Positions 8,381 through 14,668 are shown, numbered from the stretch's first letter. The stretch: 16,012 bases of DNA from an uncultured Pseudomonadota bacterium (GCA_903890265.1 CAITAM010000221.1:1-16012), one strand, 5' to 3'. Made by a program: numbers and translations. Notes: a model not told the origin generated them from the sequence alone.

Positions 8381-8605
8381 TTATGCCTCGGCGAGCTTCT
8401 TCTTGTAGCGGGCGTTGGCCTTGGTCAGGGTGACCACTTCCTCGTGCATGGTGATCATCATGGCATCGACGAGCGACATGACGCTCGCCTGAACTTTCTC
8501 GGGGTGGCGGGTCCACAAATCGATCAGGCTCTCGATGACCATGTCGATCTCGGCGTTGACCAGGTCGTCCTTGGAGGGCTTCTTGGACTTGCGCTTCGTG
8601 GCCAT
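8381..8605 (-). CDS. Small helical hypothetical protein (74 aa)
   Basis: I do not recognise the family. The start ATG at 8605-8603 has AAAGGAA just upstream on the - strand, a better site than any start in the longer open frame (to 8680). The 74-residue product begins with a very basic segment (ATKRKSKKPSK), followed by two predicted long helices: an acidic one around DDLVNAEIDMVIESLIDLW, and a second around VQASVMSLVDAMMITMHEEV that ends in a lysine-rich tail. It has no signal peptide or membrane helix. The short acidic and basic helices and clean codon use suggest a real, possibly dimeric, cytoplasmic protein. It converges on the nuo operon with a gap of 5 bases and has an inverted repeat upstream. 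Confidence 0.75.
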   Translation of the reverse strand: MATKRKSKKPSKDDLVNAEIDMVIESLIDLWTRHPEKVQASVMSLVDAMMITMHEEVVTLTKANARYKKKLAEA

Positions 8606-8634
8606 GGACTGTTCCTTTCGTGACTGATTAGTAA

Positions 8635-8664
8635 CGGTCCGGCAACCGTCGATGCGCCGGACCG
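8635..8664. promoter_or_regulatory. 9-bp inverted repeat upstream of the 74-aa gene
   Basis: CGGTCCGGC (8635-8643) and GCCGGACCG (8656-8664) are perfect inverted copies with a 12-base loop. The repeat lies 30 bases upstream of the start of the 74-aa gene, where an operator or 5'-leader hairpin would sit. I could not place convincing -10 and -35 boxes, so its exact relation to transcription is unknown. Confidence 0.4.
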
Positions 8665-8923
8665 GCCCGCAGTCTAGCATCGCGTTGCTGCATCACTTCG
8701 CGTTGACGGCAGTGAGCCACGCTTCCACGCTTGCAGCGGTTTCTCCTGACGCGTCCGCGTGCGTCGGTGCACGGTGAGCGAGACGAGTCTTGTAGTTACC
8801 GCAGACCGCTGACCGCTGTGCGCGTGATGCCTCGGTCACCGGTCCCGGCGCGGTGCGCGGGTGGACGCGGAGTCGATTGCCGCGGGTGCGGCGGTCGGCG
8901 CGTGCATTTGAAGGCTCGGGTGG
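8665..8923. other. Intergenic stretch without a supported gene
   Basis: The bases between the inverted repeat and the tRNA promoter hold no ORF with coding character. The frames that are open here run antisense through the tRNA. A short - strand stretch near 8693-8758 reads like a protein end (TAASVEAWLTAVNAK), but it has no start or length that would support a gene. A short tandem repeat (GACCGCT twice) lies near 8803-8816. Confidence 0.5.
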
Positions 8924-8952
8924 TTGTACGGCCGGTAAGATTGCCGTAATAT
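8924..8952 (+). promoter_or_regulatory. Promoter-like sequence for the initiator tRNA
   Basis: TTGTAC (8924-8929) and TAATAT (8947-8952) are separated by 17 bases, the optimal sigma-70 spacing. Transcription would begin near 8959, about 9 bases before the mature tRNA 5' end. The -35 match is only moderate, but the position is right and the region is locally less GC-rich than its surroundings. Confidence 0.5.
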
Positions 8953-8967
8953 CTCCGGCTCTCCTGG

Positions 8968-9044
<77 letters not shown>

Positions 9045-9077
9045 CAAAAATTTGCGGCCGCTCCAGCCGCACGCAAC

Positions 9078-9100
9078 AAGGCCACCTCCGGGTGGCCTTT
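9078..9100 (+). terminator. Terminator hairpin after tRNA-fMet
   Basis: AAGGCCACC (9078-9086) pairs perfectly with GGTGGCCTT (9091-9099) around a TCCG tetraloop, giving a 9-bp stem that starts 34 bases after the tRNA. The T-run is short (TTT at 9098-9100), with a separate run of six T at 9118-9123. On the - strand the A/T ends are symmetric, so it could act in both directions. Confidence 0.7.
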
Positions 9101-9478
9101 GGCGTTACAGGGGCTGATTTTTTCGGCATCCGCACGGACCGCAATCTCCCCGATCTGCGCCCGGATCGCCGCCCGTGCCGGGACCGGATCCGTCGCCATC
9201 AGGGTCTCCCCTGGGCTTTCCGCCATCCGGCGGGCCATGGCCTCCACGTCCGGGATCAGCCGGACGGTCGCGCAAGACGCCGCCTCCGCCTGCGCGCGAA
9301 GGGCCTCCAGTTCCTCCTCGGCTGCCCTGAGCCGGCGGGCGAGGGTGGGGGAGTTCCGGCGTACGCCCGTGCGGATGGCGTCCGCAAGGTTGCCCACCAG
9401 CCTCTCCAACTGCGCAGGGCAGAACAAGACGATTCGATTCGTCTTGGTCTGCACGTTTATACGAAACGAATGAATCAT
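9101..9478 (-). pseudogene. Recombinase-like C-terminal fragment
   Basis: On the - strand an ATG at 9478 opens a frame of about 125 residues. An alanine- and glutamate-rich coiled coil (about residues 41-68, around RRLRAAEEELEALRAQAEAA) is followed by VRLIPDVEAMARRMAES and RAAIRAQIGEIAVRADAE. This order, coiled coil then RLxP then a paired helix ending in an I-x-V strand, resembles the C-terminal end of serine recombinases (Pin/resolvase type with zinc ribbon). No catalytic domain or zinc ribbon is present. The frame runs on without a natural stop through the terminator hairpin and into the tRNA (to 9023), as expected if the true 3' end was lost. It could instead be an unrelated coiled-coil protein. 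The neighbourhood of the tRNA favours a decayed integration gene. Confidence 0.4.
9425..9446. repeat. 8-bp inverted repeat in the recombinase-like fragment
   Basis: CAAGACGA (9425-9432) and TCGTCTTG (9439-9446) form a perfect inverted repeat around a 6-base loop. It lies in an AT-richer patch with further GATTCG/CGAATC-like words nearby (9435-9535). It may be a recombinase or repressor binding site of the former element, but this is a guess. Confidence 0.35.
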
Positions 9479-9630
9479 TGCGGTGCAACAGGGTTCCTTT
9501 GACCCGCCAGATTTGACGATCCGTTTTGATTCGTTTTCACAGCCAACCGCCGCCTTCCAAGCGCCGCGAACGCCCCGTTGCGGTCCTCAGGGGTGCCGGT
9601 GAATTCAATCAGCCCGGGATCCTCGAGCAC
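9475..9630 (-). CDS. Short ORF overlapping the recombinase-like fragment (51 aa)
   Basis: From a GTG at 9630-9628 to a TGA at 9477-9475 the - strand encodes 51 residues beginning VLEDPGLIEFTGTPEDRN and ending in NPVAPQ. The composition looks protein-like, with a mixed charged and hydrophobic pattern and third-position GC preference. The stop shares bases with the ATG of the recombinase-like frame (ATGA), the usual sign of coupled genes. No Shine-Dalgarno sequence precedes the GTG, and an in-frame TGA lies only 12 bases further upstream, so it may be the tail of a longer broken gene. I do not recognise the family. Confidence 0.35.
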   Translation of the reverse strand: MLEDPGLIEFTGTPEDRNGAFAALGRRRLAVKTNQNGSSNLAGQRNPVAPQ

Positions 9631-9692
9631 CTTGTGCCAAGGTCAGGCACCAGAGTTGCTCCGGGAGAGGTCCGACGGTTCCGGACTGCGGA

Positions 9693-10190
9693 TCAGCGCG
9701 GCGTCTGAATGTCGAGCGTCCTCAGTCCTGCCTGGAGTGCAGCGGAGCGCATGCGCGTGTCGTAGGTCACCACGTGGGTGGCCGAATTTAGCTGAGCGAG
9801 GGCGATGTGCAGGGCGTCGAGCGTTCGCAACGCGACCGAATCGAGTTGGAACAGCAGGCGTTCGGCCTCACGGTGAACCATGGGGCTCATGTCCAGGCGT
9901 CGCAACGAACCGGAATCCGCATCGGCCAGTACGGCGTCGCGGATTTCGCAAGCCTGAAAGACCGTAAGCTGGCCCTCTCGTCGCCGGCGGGCGACGGCGG
10001 ATAGGACCTCGGTAATACCGAGTTCCGAAATCAGCAGGTCCCGCCTGCCGCGAAGCAAGTTCTCGAGAGCATCGCTCTCGGGCTCCGGGACGTACAGTTT
10101 GGCGAGGGCGCTTGAATCGAGGTAGACACCGGTTTCGGCAACAGGCGCGTCCGGTGCCGACGGCGTTTCAGCCACGCTCGGCTCGTTCAT
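9693..10190 (-). CDS. VapC-type PIN-domain toxin
   Basis: The 165-residue protein has the PIN ribonuclease fold of VapC toxins, which cleave RNA (tRNA or rRNA in studied members) in a magnesium-dependent way. The four acidic active-site residues are visible: Asp25 in YLDSSALAKLYVPE, Glu61 in ELGITEVLSA, Asp125 in LRTLDALHIALAQ and Asp144 in VVTYDTRM. The start ATG at 10190-10188 overlaps the end of the antitoxin gene by 23 bases, typical of coupled toxin-antitoxin pairs. A GTG five codons later is also possible. The first 20 residues are rich in Pro, Ala and Glu and have no counterpart in typical VapC, which begins almost directly with the first beta strand. The gene looks intact and probably functional. 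Confidence 0.88.
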   Translation of the reverse strand: MNEPSVAETPSAPDAPVAETGVYLDSSALAKLYVPEPESDALENLLRGRRDLLISELGITEVLSAVARRRREGQLTVFQACEIRDAVLADADSGSLRRLDMSPMVHREAERLLFQLDSVALRTLDALHIALAQLNSATHVVTYDTRMRSAALQAGLRTLDIQTPR

Positions 10191-10404
10191 CAATGACGGC
10201 GGCGGTGAGCGATGTGGCGAGCACTGGCATCGTTCGGCGGAATGCCGCACGGCCCTCGAACGGCTTTGACTGCTCGGGGCGGGGCGCCACCAGCCGCGCG
10301 ACGGGCCTGCCACGATCGGTAATTGTCACCTCGTGACCCTTGCGCACGTCCTCGATCAGGGCGGTGAGGTTCTGTCGAGCTTCCCGTATTCCCGCTTCTT
10401 TCAT
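10168..10404 (-). CDS. Phd/YefM-family antitoxin
   Basis: The 78-residue product begins MKEAGIREARQNLTALIEDV and continues with VTITDRGRPVARLVAPR, the classic Phd/YefM N-terminal dimer and DNA-binding domain (helix, then a short beta hairpin with the G-x-P-V-A-x-L pattern). The C-terminal 35 residues, which should wrap the toxin, are less conserved, as usual. It is upstream of and overlaps the PIN toxin; Phd-type antitoxins are often paired with PIN toxins. The ATG at 10404-10402 has no Shine-Dalgarno sequence and lies 6 bases after a -10-like box, so the mRNA may be leaderless. A palindromic operator just upstream suggests autorepression by the antitoxin or by the complex. Confidence 0.9.
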   Translation of the reverse strand: MKEAGIREARQNLTALIEDVRKGHEVTITDRGRPVARLVAPRPEQSKPFEGRAAFRRTMPVLATSLTAAVIDERAERG

Positions 10405-10410
10405 GGGGCA

Positions 10411-10439
10411 ATTGTGCTACATGTAGCACTGCGGTGCAA
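10411..10439 (-). promoter_or_regulatory. Promoter of the toxin-antitoxin operon
   Basis: On the - strand TTGCAC (+ coordinates 10439-10434) and CACAAT (10416-10411) are spaced by 17 bases. The expected transcription start, about 7 bases after the -10, falls on the A of the antitoxin ATG (10404). Neither box is a strong match, but the spacing is ideal and the operator palindrome lies between and over them. Confidence 0.5.
10414..10429. promoter_or_regulatory. Operator palindrome of the toxin-antitoxin operon
   Basis: GTGCTACATGTAGCAC is a perfect 16-bp palindrome, 9 bases before the antitoxin start codon. It fills most of the spacer between the -35 and -10 boxes and touches the -10, so a bound protein would block RNA polymerase. 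Its central TACATGTA resembles the short palindromes bound by YefM/Phd antitoxins. Autoregulation is the known habit of the family; binding here is inferred. Confidence 0.75.
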
Positions 10440-10554
10440 GTGCCGGTTGAGGTTCTCGGCCGTCGCCTAAGTACTCCGATCGTTCCAACGCCTCGCTGTC
10501 GCATCGGAGGATCCAGGCACGGATTGGGCGAGTGTTATGTGAAGTGTTTGGACG

Positions 10555-10575
10555 CAAATCACGCCCCCGCTACAC
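10555..10575 (+). repeat. attR-like partial copy of the tRNA-fMet 3' end
   Basis: CAAATC (10555-10560), three differing bases, then CCCCCGCTAC (10564-10573) and AC repeat the tRNA 3' end (9024-9044) in the same order and orientation, 16 of the first 19 positions being identical. The CCA is broken (TACAC instead of TACCAC). This fits a decayed right attachment site of an element inserted at the tRNA. Confidence 0.5.
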
Positions 10576-10703
10576 GGCCTTGCTGAAGTGGCTGAATCTG
10601 CCCCTCTGAAGAGCGCCATCGCGGCGCACGTGAGTGCAGCGAGCCAGGCCATCGCGCGACGGTTCCCGGGGCGGGGCCTGCGACGGACCGAACGGACCGG
10701 TCG
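10576..10703. other. Short stretch without a gene
   Basis: Between the att-like repeat and the end of the histidine kinase fragment I see no convincing gene, promoter or terminator. Codon use in the open frames does not look coding. Confidence 0.5.
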
Positions 10704-11053
10704 TCAGCCCGGTAGCTCGCGGGCGGCCGTGGGGTCGTGCGGCAGAGTAACCATCGCGAGCACGCCGCCGGCGGATCCGCTCCGAAGGGTCACGCTGCCA
10801 CCGTGGCAGTGGATGATGTTACGGGCAATGGCGAGGCCAAGACCGGTGCCGTGGGGTGGGGGCGGGCGCCCGTCTACCGCCTCGCCACGCACGTAGGGCT
10901 CGAACATCCGCTCGAACTGACCGGCCGGAATACCCGGGCCCCGGTCCTCGATCGAAATCTCCGCGGCCGTGGCGGTCTCGACCACGCGGATGTCGGCCGA
11001 GCCGCCGTGGACGCAGGCGTTTTCCACCAGGTTCCACAGCGCCCGGTGCAGCG
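10704..11053 (-). pseudogene. Sensor histidine kinase, C-terminal ATPase fragment
   Basis: On the - strand about 115 codons of a HATPase_c domain remain. The N box is seen in ALWNLVENACVHGG, the G1 box in EDRGPGIP, the F box in FERMFEPYVRG and the G2 box in HGTGLGLAIARNIIHCHGG, followed by the last beta strands and a TGA at 10706-10704. These motifs bind ATP in two-component sensor kinases of the EnvZ/OmpB type. Everything upstream is missing: sensor region, HAMP and the dimerization domain with the phosphorylated His. Homology stops near 11053, where the opposite strand becomes the transmembrane segment of another gene. The GTG at 11027 could start a short product, but without the His box it could not act as a kinase. 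No response regulator gene is adjacent. Confidence 0.85.
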
Positions 11054-11059
11054 CTCGCG

Positions 11060-12373
11060 GTGCTCGCGGTGGGGCTCGCGCTTGCGGTCGGTGCCAGCCG
11101 GCTGCACTCCCGAGGCGCGGCCATCGTGCCGTACTCGCTCGAGGACCGGCGCCTGACCTTTGCCGTGCTGCCGTTCCAGGTGCCGGCCAACGACGCGCAC
11201 GCGGCGGATGTCGCCGAGGCCGTCAACGCGGCGCTGACGGCAAGGTTCGAGGAGAACTCGCTCTGGGCGCAGACCACCCCTAAGCGCGCGGCGGCCGAGG
11301 CTGCTGCCAAGTACTCGACGCCGCGCGAGATCGCGAAGGCGCTCGACGTGCATTTCGTGGTCCGTGGCACGGTGGCCAAGAGCGCCGGCGGCTATGCGCT
11401 TGCCGTGTCGCTCGTGGACGGCGGATCGGAGCGGGTGCTGAAATCGGTGACGCTGGACGTGCCGGGTGATGCGCTGCTGCCGCGCTGGCGCTCGGACCTC
11501 GCCTACGCGGTCGAGGAGCTCGGCGCCGCAGGCCTCGATGCCGAGGTGAAACGGGTCGAGAGCCGGCCGGCCGAAACGCTCGACGTGCGCGATCTGACGA
11601 TGCGCGCCTACGTCACCTGGCAGACGCACCACGGTGCCGAGGCCAAGGGCGCCTACGAGAGCGCGAGCGAACTCCTGAAGCGCGCACTGGCGCTCGCACC
11701 GGACGATCGCGAGGCGACCTGGGTCACGGCCGAGATCAACCTCTGCGACTGCGTGATGGCCTGGTCGAAGGACGTCGAGGCGCAGAAGGCGATCGGCGCG
11801 GCGGCGCTCGACAAGTACCTGACGATGGATCCCGGCAATGTGGACATGATCGAGGAGAAGGCCTCGCTCTACAGCCTGCGCGGCAAGCACGAGGAGGCGC
11901 TCGTGATCCTCGACTCGCTGCTGCAGAAAGAGCCGGACGACCCGTGGAATCTCTGGGCGAAGGCACACGAACTCGTCAAGCTTGGGCGGGCGACGGAAGC
12001 GGTGCCGATCATCGACGGGCTGGTCGCTCGCGCGCCCAACCAGTACGTCACGCTCGAGGGGCTCGCCGCCGAGGTCCACTACGCGGTCGGTGACTACGCG
12101 AAGGCGGCGGAATACGCCAAGACCTCGATCGCGCACATGTCGGACGATCAGCAGCGCAGCCCGGTCACGGGGCCACTGCGGCTCACGCTGGTCGCGGCCG
12201 AGGCCGAGCTCGGGCACCTGGATCGCGCGAGGGCAGCCCTGGCCGACTTCGATGCGGCGGTGCCAGGGGTGCGGACCCTCACCGCCATGAAGAAGTGGGT
12301 CTGGCCGACCTCGGCGCTGGCCGGCTACGAGCCGCTCTACGACGGGCTGCGCAAGGCCGGCGTGCCGGAATGA
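11060..12373 (+). CDS. 5'-truncated transmembrane TPR protein (CadC/cyclase-associated type)
   Basis: The recognisable protein starts with a transmembrane helix (ALAVLAVGLALAVGAS, from 11051). Then come LTFAVLPFQVPANDAHAADV and IAKALDVHFVVRGTVAKSAG, the periplasmic TolB-N-like domain seen after the membrane helix of CadC-type winged-helix regulators and class III adenylate cyclases. Tetratricopeptide-like repeats fill about residues 170-400 (for example SELLKRALALAPDD and HEEALVILDSLLQKEPDDPW). The cytoplasmic DNA-binding or cyclase domain that should precede the helix is absent. The frame stays open upstream to 10856, but that part is antisense to the kinase fragment and has no homology. A GTG at 11060 is a usable start giving 437 residues. 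The product may still be made, but its signalling role is probably lost. Confidence 0.75.
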   Translation: MLAVGLALAVGASRLHSRGAAIVPYSLEDRRLTFAVLPFQVPANDAHAADVAEAVNAALTARFEENSLWAQTTPKRAAAEAAAKYSTPREIAKALDVHFVVRGTVAKSAGGYALAVSLVDGGSERVLKSVTLDVPGDALLPRWRSDLAYAVEELGAAGLDAEVKRVESRPAETLDVRDLTMRAYVTWQTHHGAEAKGAYESASELLKRALALAPDDREATWVTAEINLCDCVMAWSKDVEAQKAIGAAALDKYLTMDPGNVDMIEEKASLYSLRGKHEEALVILDSLLQKEPDDPWNLWAKAHELVKLGRATEAVPIIDGLVARAPNQYVTLEGLAAEVHYAVGDYAKAAEYAKTSIAHMSDDQQRSPVTGPLRLTLVAAEAELGHLDRARAALADFDAAVPGVRTLTAMKKWVWPTSALAGYEPLYDGLRKAGVPE

Positions 12374-12380
12374 GAGCTCG

Positions 12381-13610
12381 TCAGCGCTGCGTGACGGGAA
12401 TGGCGCTCGGCACGGGGTGCCGCGCCCGGTAGCGGCGAAGGTGCGCGCTGACGCGGCCCGCGGCAAAGCGCGCGCCGATGGCAAAGCGCTGCGCCGGACC
12501 GAAGGCGATGGCGGCCGGCAGCCCGACGAAATAGAGCCCGGGGACCGACGACTGGAAGTGGTGGCTGAGCCGCGGCGATCCGGACTCGGTGCGCACGGCC
12601 GCGCGCAGTTCAGGGCTCAGGAACGCGTAGCGGGCGACGTCGACCTGGTAGCCGGTCGCCGCCACCACGCGGTCGGCGGACAGCGTCTGCCGCCCGCCGT
12701 CCGGGGTCTCCACCGCGAGTTCGACGGCCCCGTCGACGGCGCGTGCGGAGGCGATCTCACCGCGCACCTGCGTGACGTGACCGAGCACGAGGTCGCGCAT
12801 GAACCAGCCCCCGGCCGGCCCGAGGTGCCGGCGTACGACACCGGCGCGCCGCGCGGCCGGCAAGGCATGGAAGACGTCCGGCAGCGCGATGCAGAGCGAC
12901 GAGCGAAGGTTGGGGCCGAGGCCTAAGTTTGGCGCGGTCAGCCGCTGCCAGAGTGAGCGCTTACCGCTGCCGCGCTCGTGGAAGGTGGGTGCCTGACGCG
13001 ACACGAGAGTCACCGCAGCACCCTCCTGCGCCGCGAGCCCGGCGACGTCCGAGGCCGACGCCCCGGCGCCGACCACGATGACCCGCCGGTCCTTCAGCAC
13101 CGACAGGTCGGCCATCGCCGAGCTGTGCGCGCACAGCGGCGGCGGCAGTGCGCGCAGGGCGTCCGGCACGTGCTCGACGTGGCTCAAGCCGGTCGCGACG
13201 ACCACCGCCCTGGCGTGCAGGCGGTAGCCGTCCTCGGCGGTGACAAGGTAGCCGTCCCCGGACTGCGCGACCGCCGTGACGTTGGCCGCGTGCAGCGATG
13301 GCGCGAGGGCGCGCTGGAAGGCCCGGCCGTACTCCACGAAGAGCGCGCGGCTGACCGGCAGGCCGGTGTCGGCGTAGTCAATGCCGTGCTGCTCGCAGTG
13401 CGTCTTCAGGGTGTAGGCCGAGTGCGGATCGTAGAGACCGCTCGCGAAGCCGTCGGACTTGAGGTACATCCGTTCCGGCATGCGCGTCGCCCAGTTCTCC
13501 ATCGGCTGGCCGAAGATGACGAACGGCACCCCCGCGGCATGGAGATGCGCGGCCAGCGACAGCCCGTACGGGCCGGCACCCAGGATCGCTACGGCAACGG
13601 ATGCGGTCAT
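12381..13610 (-). CDS. FAD/NAD(P)-dependent oxidoreductase
   Basis: The 409-residue protein is a two-dinucleotide-domain flavoprotein. The FAD site is GAGPYG at residues 11-16. The NAD(P)H site is VVGAGASASD around residues 179-187. ATGY at 318-321 is the usual second FAD contact in flavin monooxygenases and related enzymes. The segment LKSDGFASGLYDP (about residues 50-62) and SSVPGLYFVGLPAAIAFGP near the end are typical of a bacterial group that includes the FAD-dependent urate hydroxylase HpyO; N-hydroxylating monooxygenases are more distant relatives. The substrate cannot be read from the sequence. The ATG at 13610-13608 has GAGG at a short distance upstream. The gene converges on the TPR gene with a gap of 7 bases, and follows the methyltransferase gene on the same strand after 150 bases. 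Confidence 0.85.
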   Translation of the reverse strand: MTASVAVAILGAGPYGLSLAAHLHAAGVPFVIFGQPMENWATRMPERMYLKSDGFASGLYDPHSAYTLKTHCEQHGIDYADTGLPVSRALFVEYGRAFQRALAPSLHAANVTAVAQSGDGYLVTAEDGYRLHARAVVVATGLSHVEHVPDALRALPPPLCAHSSAMADLSVLKDRRVIVVGAGASASDVAGLAAQEGAAVTLVSRQAPTFHERGSGKRSLWQRLTAPNLGLGPNLRSSLCIALPDVFHALPAARRAGVVRRHLGPAGGWFMRDLVLGHVTQVRGEIASARAVDGAVELAVETPDGGRQTLSADRVVAATGYQVDVARYAFLSPELRAAVRTESGSPRLSHHFQSSVPGLYFVGLPAAIAFGPAQRFAIGARFAAGRVSAHLRRYRARHPVPSAIPVTQR

Positions 13611-13635
13611 GGTGAACCTCGTCGGGGGTCGGCGT

Positions 13636-13646
13636 GGGGGGGGGGG
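13636..13646. repeat. Homopolymer tract of 11 G
   Basis: Eleven G in a row (C on the coding strand) lie 25 bases upstream of the ATG of the flavoprotein gene, in its leader or promoter. Tracts of this length slip during replication and can cause phase variation of expression. It is also a typical place for sequencing or assembly errors, so the length needs read support. Confidence 0.6.
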
Positions 13647-13760
13647 CTGGCCGTTCAGGCGTGAACCCTGCCGAGAGTAGCAAGCGGCGCCCGTTGCTCG
13701 GATCGCGACGCGACATAACCGGTGCCGGTGTCGCGCGGGGTGTCGGGACTGCGGGTCCGG

Positions 13761-14597
13761 TCACACTCCGGCGGCCGTGTTGGCGAGGACTACGTGATGG
13801 CGCCGGCGCACCCGGGTGCGCAGGGACACGGCGCCGGCGAGCGCGTCGCCGATTTCCCGGACGTGCCGGAGGTTGACGTAGACGAGGATCAGCGGCTCGG
13901 CCGGCCGGTCGGTCGCGCGGCGATCGAGGGCGTCGACCAGCTGGCGCATGAGGGCGGGGGCCAGCGCATTGAAGACGAACACGAGCAGCGGGCCGTCCGG
14001 CAGCGGGTAGGTGAGCGCGTCGTGGTGCACGCTGCGAGGGCTCGCCTGTGCCGTCGAGCGCTGGCGCCAGCGGGCGAGGTTGCGCTCGGCGACCCGGTGC
14101 AGGCCGATCGCGTACTCGATGCCAATGACGTCGCGAAAGCCAAACTCCGCGGCCAGCAGCAGGGCCTTGCCCTTGCCCGAACCGACATCCACGAAGGTGT
14201 AGTCCGAGGGGTCCACCGGCACCGCGGCCAGCGCGGCGCGAAACGCCGATTCCGTCACCGCGCGGTAGATGCCGTTGCAGCGCGCGACCTCGCTCGCCGG
14301 GACACCCGCGTCGGCGAGCGGCACGTCGGTCGCCGTGTCCACGCCGTAGCGCGCATCAAAGGCGCGGTTGGCGGCCGCCTCGTGCCGGTGCCGGTACGTG
14401 AACCAGCGCCAGCGGATCTGCTCGCGCAGCCAGCCAGCCCGGTCGCCGGCGGCCGCGAACTCGCCAGCGAGCGTGCGCGCCCGCTCTGCGATCCGCCGAA
14501 GGAACGCGACAGGGAGAACGGGACGGTGGTGATCGCCCTCGCTCTCGCCATTGATCTGGCTGTCGACAGGCTTGGGCGACGAATCCGTGGACGGCAT
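13761..14597 (-). CDS. Class I SAM-dependent methyltransferase
   Basis: The protein has 278 residues from the ATG at 14597, or 288 from a GTG at 14627; neither start has a good Shine-Dalgarno sequence, so I prefer the ATG. Motif I of the Rossmann methyltransferase fold is FVDVGSGKGKALLLAAEF (residues 135-152), and motif II ends in VIGIEYAIGLHRVAERNLAR. The post-I acidic stretch is followed by VHHDALTYPLP and the beta-4 segment LLVFVFNALAPALM. The N-terminal 90 residues are a charged helical region with FDARYGVDTATDVPLADAG. Many bacterial homologues of this architecture exist without known substrate; the Asp/Gly-rich loop resembles DOT1-like enzymes, but there is no other evidence for that. 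It is upstream of the flavoprotein on the same strand and may form an operon with it. Confidence 0.82.
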   Translation of the reverse strand: MPSTDSSPKPVDSQINGESEGDHHRPVLPVAFLRRIAERARTLAGEFAAAGDRAGWLREQIRWRWFTYRHRHEAAANRAFDARYGVDTATDVPLADAGVPASEVARCNGIYRAVTESAFRAALAAVPVDPSDYTFVDVGSGKGKALLLAAEFGFRDVIGIEYAIGLHRVAERNLARWRQRSTAQASPRSVHHDALTYPLPDGPLLVFVFNALAPALMRQLVDALDRRATDRPAEPLILVYVNLRHVREIGDALAGAVSLRTRVRRRHHVVLANTAAGV

Positions 14598-14654
14598 GCC
14601 GGGCGCTCGGTCAGGGTGGCGGGTCACCGGACCGGGCGGTAAGACCCCGGCACG

Positions 14655-14668
14655 TGACGTGCGTCACT
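14655..14668. promoter_or_regulatory. CRP/FNR-type site candidate upstream of the methyltransferase
   Basis: GTGACGTGCGTCAC contains GTGA-N6-TCAC, the core of the CRP consensus (TGTGA-N6-TCACA), and has perfect 6-bp arms. It lies 58 bases upstream of the preferred ATG and 28 bases upstream of the GTG. CRP-like regulators are common in Proteobacteria. Function is inferred from sequence only. Confidence 0.45.

Noticed and set aside
8693..8758. - strand peptide (TAASVEAWLTAVNAK) resembling the beginning of a DUF1801-type protein
   Set aside because: It ends at once in a stop, has no start codon with a ribosome site and is too short to judge.
10474..10509. 7-bp inverted repeat CTCCGAT / ATCGGAG
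   Set aside because: The loop is 22 bases and no gene start lies near; this is expected by chance in a region of this size.
10856..11050. In-frame upstream extension of the TPR gene
   Set aside because: It reads antisense to a histidine kinase domain with clear N, G1, F and G2 boxes and gives a Pro/Arg-rich string without homology.
10874..12484. 536-codon - strand frame across the TPR gene
   Set aside because: It is antisense to a protein with clear TPR periodicity and overlaps the convergent flavoprotein end.
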